The position numbers and the translations under genes were made by a program. The notes below the pieces were generated by a model, which saw only the letters and a list, made by a program, of their open reading frames with translations, ran no database searches and was not told the origin of the DNA. Positions 17,078 to 24,719 of a stretch of 64,000 nt of DNA are shown here, piece by piece. Each line of letters begins with the position of its first letter. Positions within the stretch are counted from its first letter, which is position 1. The DNA comes from CAVROT01 sp963722905 (GTDB taxonomy: Bacteria > Pseudomonadota > Alphaproteobacteria > Rhodobacterales > Rhodobacteraceae): contig CAVROT010000005.1 of NCBI GenBank assembly GCA_963722905.1, positions 124,001 through 188,000 on the forward strand. The letters run 5' to 3'.

Positions 17078-17551
17078 ATGCCCCGACCTATGAGAACCCT
17101 CGCCTTGGCGGCCCTCGCGGCCCCGATCGCCGTCGTCGCCTTCGCCGCGGCGCATGCCGACATCGGGGCGGCGGTGAAGGCGCGGCACGCGCACATGCAG
17201 CTCTATTCCTATAACCTCGGGATCCTTGGCGACATGGCCAAGGGCGACACCGAATACGACGCGGCCATGGCGCAGGCGGCGGCGGACCGGCTGGTCTCGC
17301 TCTCGGCGGTCAGCCAGGAGGGCTACTATCCCGACGGCACGTCGAGCGAGGAGGTCGAGGAGAGCCGCGCCCTGCCCGTCCTTTTCGAGGAGCGCGAAAA
17401 GTACACCGCGCTCACGGAGGATCTGAACGCCGCGGCCACCGAAATGGCGGCGGTGGCGGGCGACGGCGCGGACGCGCTCGGCCCGCAGATGCAGGCGCTG
17501 GGCGGAGCCTGCGGCGCCTGCCACAAGGTCTATCGCGCCAAGGACGACTGA
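17078..17551 (+). CDS. Cytochrome c' / c556 family protein
   Basis: A 157-residue periplasmic c-type cytochrome. A signal peptide (MRTLALAALAAPIAVVAF, cleavage near AHA/DIG) precedes a helical domain with a single haem motif CGACHKV close to the C terminus, the arrangement of the cytochrome c'/c556 class. Such proteins carry high- or low-spin haem and can bind NO or act as electron carriers. A strong Shine-Dalgarno (AGGAG, eight bases before the ATG) fixes the start. Only four bases separate it from the next cytochrome gene, so the two are co-expressed. Confidence 0.88.
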   Translation: MPRPMRTLALAALAAPIAVVAFAAAHADIGAAVKARHAHMQLYSYNLGILGDMAKGDTEYDAAMAQAAADRLVSLSAVSQEGYYPDGTSSEEVEESRALPVLFEEREKYTALTEDLNAAATEMAAVAGDGADALGPQMQALGGACGACHKVYRAKDD

Positions 17552-17555
17552 CGCC

Positions 17556-18470
17556 TTGCTGGCTCTGCGCATGCTGGGCTGGCTGGTCGTCCTGGGGCTG
17601 GCCGGTCTTGGCGTCTTCTGGGTACTGACGAGGCCCGACACCGCGTTGGCCGCCCTGCCGGCCGGCGATGCGGAGGCGGGCCGCACCGTCTTCGCCGCAG
17701 CCGGCTGCGCATCGTGTCACACCGCGCCCGAAGCCGAGACGGACGCCGGCGATCCACCGCTGCTGGCCGGTGGCCAGCGGTTCGCCACGGCTTTCGGCAC
17801 CTTCCTCGCACCGAACATATCGTCCGACCCGGCGGCAGGCATCGGCGCATGGACGGACGATCAGGTAGCGGTTGCCGTGCTGCGGGGCGTCTCGCGGGAC
17901 GGGGCGCACTACTATCCCGTATTTCCCTACGGCGCCTACCGCCATGCGCGCCCCGAGGACATCGCGGACCTCATCGCCTACATGCGGACGCTGCCGGCCT
18001 CGGACGCGGCCAGCCCGCCGCACGAGCTGTCCTTCCCGTTCGACATCCGTCGCGGCGTCGGGTTGTGGAAGCTGGCGTTCCTGCGCGACGGCTGGGTTGT
18101 GGAGGGGGACCTCGACCCGGCGGCAGAGCGGGGCCGCTACCTCGTCGAGGCGCTGGGCCATTGCGGCGAATGCCACACGCCGCGCAACGCGTTGGGCGGG
18201 CCCGAGCGGGGCCGATGGCTTGCCGGTGGTCCGAACCCCGCCGGCAAGGGTCGGATCCCCGGCATCGACCCGGGATCGCTGGACTGGTCCGAAAACGACA
18301 TCGCCGCCTATCTCAAGACCGGGCTGACGCCGGACTACGACGCCGCCGGCGGAGAGATGGCGGAGGTCGTCCGGAACACCGCGCAACTCACCGACGACGA
18401 CAGGTCCGCCATCGCCAGCTACCTCAAGGTCGTGCCGGCCCAGCCCGCGCAAGAGGTCGGGGCGGACTGA
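17556..18470 (+). CDS. Membrane-anchored dihaem cytochrome c
   Basis: A 304-residue protein with an N-terminal membrane anchor (MLGWLVVLGLAGLGVFWVL) and two class-I cytochrome c domains: CASCH near residue 50 and CGECH near 205. The sequence FGTFLAPNISSDPAAGIGAW and RRGVGLWKLAFL are typical of the cytochrome subunits that serve periplasmic dehydrogenases, but no dehydrogenase is adjacent. The start given is TTG with AAGGA eleven bases upstream; an ATG five codons later is an equally possible start and keeps the whole anchor. Partner of the preceding cytochrome. Confidence 0.85.
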   Translation: MLALRMLGWLVVLGLAGLGVFWVLTRPDTALAALPAGDAEAGRTVFAAAGCASCHTAPEAETDAGDPPLLAGGQRFATAFGTFLAPNISSDPAAGIGAWTDDQVAVAVLRGVSRDGAHYYPVFPYGAYRHARPEDIADLIAYMRTLPASDAASPPHELSFPFDIRRGVGLWKLAFLRDGWVVEGDLDPAAERGRYLVEALGHCGECHTPRNALGGPERGRWLAGGPNPAGKGRIPGIDPGSLDWSENDIAAYLKTGLTPDYDAAGGEMAEVVRNTAQLTDDDRSAIASYLKVVPAQPAQEVGAD

Positions 18471-18543
18471 CGGCCGCATGCAGGTGGCAACGGTACGACA
18501 CACCATTGCCCCATCCCCCTGACGTCATGACCGCCGACTCCCC

Positions 18544-18611
18544 GTAACGTGATGGTTCGCGCTTCCCGGTCCGGGTTCGCCCTATTATCCGTGCGCGCGA
18601 AATCACGTTAC
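18544..18611. repeat. Long inverted repeat between cytochrome operon and lipA
   Basis: Arms GTAACGTGAT (18544-18553) and ATCACGTTAC (18602-18611) match over 10 bp, and inner arms CGCGC / GCGCG continue the stem after small bulges. The loop contains a second palindrome, CCCGGTCCGGG. It lies in the 212-bp convergent gap, so a two-way transcription terminator is the simplest reading, although there is no U run. Nothing else is seen in this gap. Confidence 0.5.
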
Positions 18612-18682
18612 CCAGTGCGGTCGCGCACCGGGCGTCGGCGCGCCGGGGGCGGCGCCCGACGGGGACCGGACGGCGGGAGGGG

Positions 18683-19678
18683 TCAGCCGGCGGTCGCCAG
18701 GCGGCGCGCCTCGCGCAGTCGGGCGAAATCCTCGCCGGCGTGATAGCTCGACCGGGTCAGCGGGCTGGCCGAGACCATGGCGAAGCCCTTGCCGCGGGCT
18801 GCCCGCTCGAAGGCCGCGAACTCGTCGGGCGTGACGAAGCGGGCGATGGCGTGGTGCTTCGGCGTCGGCTGGAGATACTGGCCGATAGTCAGGAAATCCA
18901 CGTCGGCGGCGCGCGCATCGTCCATGACCTGCAGCACGGCCTGCCGGTCCTCGCCCAAGCCGACCATGATCCCCGACTTGGTGAACATCGTCGGGTCCAG
19001 CTCCTTGACCCGTTGCAGCAGGCGCAGCGAGTGGAAGTAGCGCGCACCGGGCCGCACCTCGGGGTAGAGGCCCGGGACCGTCTCAAGATTGTGGTTGAAG
19101 ACGTCGGGGCGCGCGGCGACGACAGTCTCCAGCGCGTCCGGCCCGCAGCGGATGAAGTCGGGCGTCAGCACCTCGATCGTGGTGTCGGGCGACTGGCGGC
19201 GGATGGCGCGGATCGTCTGCGCGAAATGCGCGGCCCCCCCGTCGTCGATGTCGTCGCGGTCGACCGAGGTGACGACGACGTGGGAAAGGCCCAGCTTCTT
19301 CACAGCCTCGGCGACGCGCCCCGGCTCGAACGCATCCAGCGCCTCGGGCGGGCGGCCGGTGGCGACATTGCAGAAGGTGCACGCGCGCGTGCAGACCTCG
19401 CCCATGATCATCATGGTAGCGTGGCCCTGCGACCAGCACTCGCCGACGTTGGGGCAGCCCGCCTCCTCGCACACCGTTGTCAGGCGATGCGCGCGCACGA
19501 TCTCGCGCGTGGCGCGGTAGCCGTCCCCCGTCGGCGCCTTCACGCGTATCCAGTCGGGCTTCTTCGGACGGGGCGCGTCGGGGCGACCGGCCTTCTCGGG
19601 GTGGCGGACTCGCTCCGTCGCGTCCGGCCCTGACGCGGGCTGCGGCATCCGCCGGTCCGTGAGGTTCGTCTCGCTCAT
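18683..19678 (-). CDS. lipA: Lipoyl synthase
   Basis: A 331-residue radical-SAM enzyme that inserts two sulfurs into octanoylated carrier domains to make lipoate. The auxiliary 4Fe-4S cluster ligands are Cys70, Cys75 and Cys81 (CEEAGCPNVGEC) and the radical-SAM cluster ligands are Cys96, Cys100 and Cys103 (CTRACTFC). The C-terminal RSSYHAGE supplies the serine ligand of the auxiliary cluster. The N-terminal 40 residues are a variable extension. Transcribed away from the catalase; the two promoters share a 250-bp gap. Confidence 0.96.
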   Translation of the reverse strand: MSETNLTDRRMPQPASGPDATERVRHPEKAGRPDAPRPKKPDWIRVKAPTGDGYRATREIVRAHRLTTVCEEAGCPNVGECWSQGHATMMIMGEVCTRACTFCNVATGRPPEALDAFEPGRVAEAVKKLGLSHVVVTSVDRDDIDDGGAAHFAQTIRAIRRQSPDTTIEVLTPDFIRCGPDALETVVAARPDVFNHNLETVPGLYPEVRPGARYFHSLRLLQRVKELDPTMFTKSGIMVGLGEDRQAVLQVMDDARAADVDFLTIGQYLQPTPKHHAIARFVTPDEFAAFERAARGKGFAMVSASPLTRSSYHAGEDFARLREARRLATAG

Positions 19679-19830
19679 GGCCTCGGGCCTCCTTGTCGGC
19701 GGTATCTAGGCCCTCGGGCGGCCCCGGTCCATAGGACGCCGCGTTTGCGCCGCGACCGCATGGGCAGGCGACGCGTCATGCGAACCATCCGTGATGTGGA
19801 AGGGGGCCGTCGCCACACGCCGCATGGTGA

Positions 19831-19842
19831 TTGCGTACGCAA
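19831..19842. promoter_or_regulatory. Perfect 12-bp palindrome upstream of catalase
   Basis: TTGCGTACGCAA is a perfect palindrome in the lipA/catalase divergent gap, 87 bases before the catalase start. It is itself enclosed by larger inverted arms, GGGGGCCGT (19802-19810) and ACGGCCCCC (19848-19856). A symmetrical site of this kind suits a dimeric regulator; the regulator is not identifiable from sequence. It could equally act on lipA. Confidence 0.45.
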
Positions 19843-19888
19843 CGGAAACGGCCCCCCTCTGGCCATTCGCAATGCGCAGGGCTACGAT

Positions 19889-19901
19889 TGGAACGATTCC
19901 A
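19889..19901. promoter_or_regulatory. 13-bp dyad close to the catalase start
   Basis: TGGAACGATTCCA (5-bp arms TGGAA/TTCCA around CGA) lies 27 bases before the catalase ATG, between the likely promoter and the ribosome-binding site AGGGAG. The position would allow a repressor or a short mRNA hairpin to act. It does not match the long, four-part OxyR consensus as I know it. Confidence 0.4.
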
Positions 19902-19928
19902 GATCGGTCTCGAACGAGGGAGCCTTCC

Positions 19929-21431
19929 ATGTCCGACACGCCACGCCTCACCACGACCGCCGGTGCCCCGGTCCCCAGCAACGAGTTCAGCCAGACCGCC
20001 GGCCCGCGCGGCCCGGTCCTGCTGCAGGACTACCAGTTGCTTGAGAAACTGGCCCACCAGAACCGCGAGCGCATCCCCGAGCGTGTGGTCCATGCCAAGG
20101 GCTGGGGCGCCCAGGGCACCTTCACCGTCACCCACGACATCACGCGCCTGACCTGCGCCAAGGTTTTCCGCCCCGGATCGCGCACCGACGTGCTGTCGCG
20201 CTGGTCGACGGTCGCAGGCGAATCGGGTGCCGCCGACACCGAACGCGACGTGCGCGGCTTCAGCCTCAAGTTCTACACCGAGGATGGCAACTGGGACATG
20301 GTGGGCAACAACACCCCCATCTTCTTCGTGCGCGATGCCTACAAGTTCCCCGACTTCATCCGCACCCAGAAGCGGCACCCCAAGACGAACCTGCGGTCGC
20401 CAGAGGCAATGTTCGACTTCTGGGCGGCGCAGCCGGAATCAGTCCATCAGGTCACCATCCTGATGTCCGACCGCGGCATCCCGACCAACCCGATGCACAT
20501 GAACGGCTACGGCAGCCACACGTTCAGCTTCTGGAACGAAGCGGGAGAGCGGCATTGGGTCAAGTTCCACTTCAAGACGCAGCAGGGCCACGAGCACTAC
20601 TCCAACGCCGAAGCGCAGGAGCTGATCGGCAAGACGCGCGAGGCCTATCAGGAGGACCTCTACAACGCGATCGACGCGGGCGACTTCCCCAAGTGGACGC
20701 TGTTCGTGCAGGTCATGCCCGAGGCCGAGGCGGCGAACCAGCCGTTCAACCCTTTCGACCTCACCAAGGTCTGGCCGCACGACGCCTTCCCGCTGATCGA
20801 GGTCGGCGAGCTTGAGATGAACCGCAATCCCGACAACTATTTCCAGATGGTCGAGAACGCGGCCTACTCGCCCAGCAACGTCGTGCCGGGGATCGGGTAC
20901 AGCCCCGACAAGATGTTGCAGGCCCGCGTCTTCAGCTATGCCGACGCGCACCGCTACCGGCTGGGCACGCATTACGAGGCGCTGCCGGCCAACGCCCCGC
21001 ACGCCGCCACGGTGAACCACTACCACAAGGACGGCGGGATGCGGTTCTTTACCAACGACTTCGGCAACCCGGACGCGTATTACGAGCCGAACCAGTATGG
21101 CGGACCCGTCGCCGACGCGACTGCGCAGGAGCCCCCGCTGCGCATCGACGGCGATGCCGACCGCTATGTCGTGGCCGATGCGGACGCCGACTACGTCCAG
21201 CCCCGCGCGCTCTACGTCGAGGTCTTCGACCAGGGCGAGCGGGACCGGCTCCACTCGAACATGGCGGCGGCGATGGCCCCCTGTTCGGATTCGGTGAAGG
21301 AACGGTGGTATGCGGTCCTGGGCCGCGTGCATCCCGACTACGAGACCGGCGTACGCAGGTGCGCCCGGGACCCCAAGGAAGAGGTCGCCATTCCTGTCAC
21401 GCCCGACACGGCAGTCGAGGCCGCCGAGTAG
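19929..21431 (+). CDS. katA: Monofunctional haem catalase
   Basis: A 500-residue small-subunit catalase that splits hydrogen peroxide. The distal His55 lies in RIPERVVHAKGWGAQGTF, the distal Asn near residue 128 in WDMVGNNTPIFFVRD, and the proximal haem-ligand Tyr in RVFSYADAHRYRLG. The length fits the small-subunit clades; there is no C-terminal flavodoxin-like domain and no signal peptide. The start at MSDTPRL is preceded by AGGGAG; the frame is open 46 codons upstream but that part crosses the palindromes of the control region. A strong hairpin follows the stop. Probably inducible by peroxide, given the upstream symmetrical sites, but the regulator is not in this window. Confidence 0.95.
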   Translation: MSDTPRLTTTAGAPVPSNEFSQTAGPRGPVLLQDYQLLEKLAHQNRERIPERVVHAKGWGAQGTFTVTHDITRLTCAKVFRPGSRTDVLSRWSTVAGESGAADTERDVRGFSLKFYTEDGNWDMVGNNTPIFFVRDAYKFPDFIRTQKRHPKTNLRSPEAMFDFWAAQPESVHQVTILMSDRGIPTNPMHMNGYGSHTFSFWNEAGERHWVKFHFKTQQGHEHYSNAEAQELIGKTREAYQEDLYNAIDAGDFPKWTLFVQVMPEAEAANQPFNPFDLTKVWPHDAFPLIEVGELEMNRNPDNYFQMVENAAYSPSNVVPGIGYSPDKMLQARVFSYADAHRYRLGTHYEALPANAPHAATVNHYHKDGGMRFFTNDFGNPDAYYEPNQYGGPVADATAQEPPLRIDGDADRYVVADADADYVQPRALYVEVFDQGERDRLHSNMAAAMAPCSDSVKERWYAVLGRVHPDYETGVRRCARDPKEEVAIPVTPDTAVEAAE

Positions 21432-21456
21432 GTCAGGTCCGCCACCCGAACGACAG

Positions 21457-21481
21457 ACGCCGCCCCGACCCGGGGCGGCGT
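21457..21481 (+). terminator. Terminator after catalase
   Basis: ACGCCGCCCCG, loop ACC, CGGGGCGGCGT: an 11-bp perfect stem beginning 25 bases after the catalase stop. The stem can extend further through flanking GAACGA and TCGTTC. It is followed by a moderately T-rich tail (ATCGTTCGTG). Confidence 0.75.
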
Positions 21482-21625
21482 ATCGTTCGTGTCGAGCTTC
21501 GGCAGTCTCCGGCCGGGGCTATCGATGGGCGCGCAGACCGTCAGGGGGCCGACGCAGCTCAATCCGGACATTAAACTCCGGTCACTTCGCTCCCAGTTCA
21601 TGCGTCGCAATTCAAATGAGCTGCA

Positions 21626-22729
21626 TCACCCCATCATTGCTCCATAATCCCTTCCGCCGTCTTCGTAGTGGCGGCGGAGACGCTGGAGTGCGATGCGCAA
21701 TACGATCTTGCCGGACCGGGCGGCCCAGCCCATGCGACGCTCGACCGTCTCCATGCCTTCCAGATGGCAGCAGGTGCGCAACACGACGTCGCCCAGCCCC
21801 GGGCCCAGGTCGGCCAGCGCAGCAGCGACGCGGGCCCGGGCGGCGTCCGGTCCGGTGGCCAGACCGTCGGGCGCGGCAAGCTCGGCGTCCGGCGCGATGC
21901 AGGTGTCCCAGGCGGGCGCCGGACTGTCAGACATTTCGGCCAGTTCGAACTCCTCGCGCAGCCGCTCCCCGGCCGCGATGAGGACGTCGGACAGGAACGG
22001 CGTCCCGTCGCGGTCGCGCCGGCGTGCAAGGGCGGCAAGCGGACTTTCCGCGCTGGAGTACCGGATGCGTCCGGGGCCCGCGGCCGTGTCCGGGCGACTT
22101 CCGTCGCCGTCGTCCGACGAGCCATCCAGACCTTCGTATTCCCGCAATATCGCCCGGCCGGCGGCCGTGATCCGGTAGCGCATGACGCGTCCCGTTCCGC
22201 CCGCCTCGATCCAGTCGTTCAATGCCATGATCTCGGCGATCTCACAGTCGACGACGCCGGTGCGAACGGTCTGGCCATCGCCTCCCTCGCGCACGACGAC
22301 GGCCTTCGGCATACCGTCGGCCACGGCGAGACAGGCCCCGGGTTCGGCCAACCGGCGCAGGACCCGGCGTGCCTCGCGGCCCAGCAGGTCGGCGGTTGGC
22401 AAAGGCTTTATGTCGTTTAACGCGATATTCACAATATTCATCCCTAATTGGCGGCAAGAGGTGTCAGGCGCCGCTCCCGAGGCGGCAAGGCGGCGGAGGG
22501 CGTGATCGACAAGGGGATCGTCGCGCCGCTGTTCGTATCGGCGGACCTGGCGCAGCACGGTAGAGGCGTGGCATCCCGCAGCCCGGGCAAGGGCCCTGAT
22601 GGGAACGCCGCACACGACATGCGAAAGGTAAGCTTGCGCCGGTTCCGGAACCCACGCCGGCATCGGCACGGACCGCCCGGGCGGTCCGCAGTGTCCGGGC
22701 GCATGGCCCGGTATGGTCGCGATCGGCAT
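21626..22729 (-). CDS. DUF6456 domain protein with helix-turn-helix
   Basis: A 367-residue protein that I place in the DUF6456 family, known to me mainly from Rhodobacterales. Residues about 28-70 form a helix-turn-helix-like segment (ALARAAGCHASTVLRQVRRY). A middle winged-helix-like part follows (EIMALNDWIEAGG, MRYRITAAGRAILREYE). The C-terminal conserved domain has SPLAALARRRDRDG, AGERLREEFELAEM and VLRTCCHLEGMETVERRMGW, ending in LRIALQRLRRHYE. No membrane segments. It is probably a DNA-binding regulator, but the function is unknown to me. GGGGA eight bases upstream supports the ATG. It is divergent from a DUF6477 gene, its usual neighbour. Confidence 0.78.
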   Translation of the reverse strand: MPIATIPGHAPGHCGPPGRSVPMPAWVPEPAQAYLSHVVCGVPIRALARAAGCHASTVLRQVRRYEQRRDDPLVDHALRRLAASGAAPDTSCRQLGMNIVNIALNDIKPLPTADLLGREARRVLRRLAEPGACLAVADGMPKAVVVREGGDGQTVRTGVVDCEIAEIMALNDWIEAGGTGRVMRYRITAAGRAILREYEGLDGSSDDGDGSRPDTAAGPGRIRYSSAESPLAALARRRDRDGTPFLSDVLIAAGERLREEFELAEMSDSPAPAWDTCIAPDAELAAPDGLATGPDAARARVAAALADLGPGLGDVVLRTCCHLEGMETVERRMGWAARSGKIVLRIALQRLRRHYEDGGRDYGAMMG

Positions 22730-22812
22730 CGCTGACGTCCCCTATGGTGAGTCTGGCCGCTGGGCGGCTCATCTTATCCCCAGAGTTTTTGAACAACCTT
22801 GGGTTGAACTGG

Positions 22813-22827
22813 TTAGCAGGACGTTAA
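22813..22827. promoter_or_regulatory. Near-consensus CtrA-type site
   Basis: TTAG, seven bases, TTAA: one mismatch from the CtrA recognition sequence TTAA-N7-TTAA known from Caulobacter. It lies in the 237-bp divergent gap between the DUF6456 and DUF6477 genes. A second dyad overlaps it (AGGAC at 22818-22822, GTCCT at 22832-22836) and a third, CAATTC-GTAAA-GAATTG, lies at 22857-22873. The A/T-rich gap stands out from the surrounding coding sequence. Site identity is a guess from the motif alone. Confidence 0.4.
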
Positions 22828-22966
22828 CGATGTCCTTGCCAAACCGAATTTGCTGACAATTCGTAAAGAATTGAACATGTCACCGAACGGTCGACCGGTC
22901 GTGGACGCAACGACTGAGCGTCCCATGCCATCCTGCAATCCTCGAACGATAAAAAGGATTCGCACG

Positions 22967-23458
22967 ATGTACGATCAGAACCCGGCCGCTATTGCGTTCA
23001 CCGTCACCCAGCCAGAGGTTCCCGGCGACCGCACGGACGCGTCCGGCGGCCGTCCGCAGGGAAGAATACCGGTCAACGGCGGTGATCCCCGGACGATCCT
23101 CAGAGTTGTCCACAGCGGCGCGGCAGAGCAATCGACCGATCGCGTCCCGGCGACCGGCGTTGACCGGCAGGCCTGCGCCGACCTGGCGACGCTGCGGCGC
23201 CCCCCTCTGCTGGTGCGTGCGGCGCGGTGCGGCGTCGCCCGGTTCAACCGGTCGGCCACGCTGACGCGCCTCTTCGGCGGCAGCGCGCCGGCCCGGCCCG
23301 GCGCGGCCCTCGCCGACCTTCTCGAGATCGAGGCCGAATGCGACGTCGCCCGCAGGGCCGGCGACGCCTCCTACAGCATCGCCGCGCATGTCGAGATCCT
23401 CATCGCCCTGATGGCCGAGGCGCGCCACGTCGCGCCCGCGGCGCCATCGGCAGGTTGA
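22967..23458 (+). CDS. DUF6477 family protein
   Basis: A 163-residue protein whose C-terminal 100 residues fit the DUF6477 family: LATLRRPPLLVRAARCGVAR, a variable segment, then LLEIEAECDVARRAGDASYS and HVEILIALMAEAR. The first about 65 residues are longer than I expect for the family and look disordered. The start is set by AAGGA eight bases before an ATG; the frame is open upstream but without a ribosome-binding site. It is a small, probably cytosolic helical protein of unknown function, paired divergently with the DUF6456 gene. Confidence 0.72.
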   Translation: MYDQNPAAIAFTVTQPEVPGDRTDASGGRPQGRIPVNGGDPRTILRVVHSGAAEQSTDRVPATGVDRQACADLATLRRPPLLVRAARCGVARFNRSATLTRLFGGSAPARPGAALADLLEIEAECDVARRAGDASYSIAAHVEILIALMAEARHVAPAAPSAG

Positions 23459-23474
23459 CCGGCGCACCAAGGCG

Positions 23475-23485
23475 CCCCCCCCCCC
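23475..23485. repeat. Run of 11 C
   Basis: Eleven consecutive C residues lie between the DUF6477 stop and the CsbD-like start, 72 bases before that ATG. Such tracts slip during replication and are also frequent sites of sequencing error. It is outside both coding regions. Confidence 0.9.
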
Positions 23486-23556
23486 GGGCGCGGCCTCGGG
23501 TGGAACCGTCGCCGTCAGGGGGCATTGTGATCCGTCGGGCGAAGCAGGAGGCACGG

Positions 23557-23907
23557 ATGCGCTGGAACACGATAATCGAGCACTGGCCGGCGTTCGTCGC
23601 GCCGATCATGCAGCGCTGGCCGTTGGCCGACGAGGACGATCTGATCGGTATAGAGGGCGACCGCGTGGCGTTGACGCGGTACATCGCCGAGCGGCACGAG
23701 CTGACGCCCGCCGAGGCGGAGGAGCAGGTTGCGGCGTGGCTCGACGGCGCCCTGCCGGCCGACATCGTCATGGATGACGAGATGGACGACGAACAGATCA
23801 CCGCAAGCGGCGCCCACATCCCGCCCGGCGAGGACGTCTATTCCGGGGACGGCACCTTCGGCGACGATGCCGTGTCAGAGCCCCCCGTCGGACGCAGCAC
23901 CGACTGA
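23557..23907 (+). CDS. CsbD-like acidic small protein
   Basis: A 116-residue protein. The first about 65 residues (MRWNTIIEHWPAF, then WPLADEDDLIGIEGDRVALT and YIAERHELTPAEAEEQV) follow the pattern of CsbD-family stress proteins (W at position 3, a second W, LTDDDL-type turn, then paired helices). The rest is acidic and low-complexity (DDEMDDEQIT) and probably disordered. A perfect AGGAGG five bases upstream fixes the start. CsbD proteins are general-stress proteins of unknown action. Similarity is by eye only, so another small helical family is possible. Confidence 0.65.
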   Translation: MRWNTIIEHWPAFVAPIMQRWPLADEDDLIGIEGDRVALTRYIAERHELTPAEAEEQVAAWLDGALPADIVMDDEMDDEQITASGAHIPPGEDVYSGDGTFGDDAVSEPPVGRSTD

Positions 23908-24083
23908 TCGCCACCTGCGGACCGCAGCGCCGGCATTCACGTCACCCCCGGATGACGGCAATTCCAAGAAGTGGCGTTTGCGACCTGTAACCGCAACTGC
24001 CTGTGAATCGCGCATCGTCTCTAACGGTTGCGGGCGGCTCCGCAAGGCGTAGACAGGGGCCGGAGATGGGGGGAGGCGGCGGC

Positions 24084-24719
24084 ATGGTCAGGCTCGACAT
24101 CATCAGCGATCCGGTCTGCCCGTGGTGCGCGATCGGCAAGGCGAACCTCGACCGCGCCCTGCTGGATGCTCCCGATCATCCGCTCGTCGTCGAGTGGCAC
24201 CCGTTCCAGTTGAATCCGGACATGCCGGCCGGAGGCATGGACCGCCGCGCATACCTAGAAGCGAAGTTCGGCGGCCGCGACGGGGCCGTGCGGGCCTATG
24301 CCCCCGTGGTCTCGGCGGCCGAGGCGGCGGGCCTCGACATCGACTGGGCCGCCATCGCGCGGACCCCGAACACACTGGACGCGCACAGGCTGATCCACTG
24401 GGCGGGGATCGAGGGGCGGCAGACGGCGGCCGCTTCGGCGCTCTTCGCCGCCTACTTCGGCGCCGGACGCGACATCGGCGATGCCGAGGTGCTGGCGGAC
24501 ATCGCCGGCGGCATCGGCATGGACCGCGACGCCGTCCGGCGGCTGCTGGAAAGCGATGCCGACGCCAGCGACATCCGCGCCCGCGACGCTCATGCACGGG
24601 GCCGTGGCGTGACGGGCGTGCCCACCTTCGTCGTGGGCGGTACGCACGTCCTGCCGGGCGCCCAACCGATCGAGCTTTGGTCGGAGGTCATCGGCGAACT
24701 GTCGCAGGCCGCGTCATGA
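24084..24719 (+). CDS. DsbA family oxidoreductase (FrnE-like)
   Basis: A 211-residue thioredoxin-fold protein of the DsbA/FrnE branch. The redox motif is CPWC near residue 12 (ISDPVCPWCAIGKANL); the cis-Pro loop is in GVTGVPTFVVGGTHVLPGAQ. There is no signal peptide, so it is cytoplasmic, like 2-hydroxychromene isomerase-type FrnE proteins. The start at MVRLDII is preferred because GGAGG lies seven bases upstream; two in-frame ATG codons further up are less likely. Its stop overlaps the start of the transporter gene (ATGA), so the two are co-translated. Confidence 0.88.
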   Translation: MVRLDIISDPVCPWCAIGKANLDRALLDAPDHPLVVEWHPFQLNPDMPAGGMDRRAYLEAKFGGRDGAVRAYAPVVSAAEAAGLDIDWAAIARTPNTLDAHRLIHWAGIEGRQTAAASALFAAYFGAGRDIGDAEVLADIAGGIGMDRDAVRRLLESDADASDIRARDAHARGRGVTGVPTFVVGGTHVLPGAQPIELWSEVIGELSQAAS

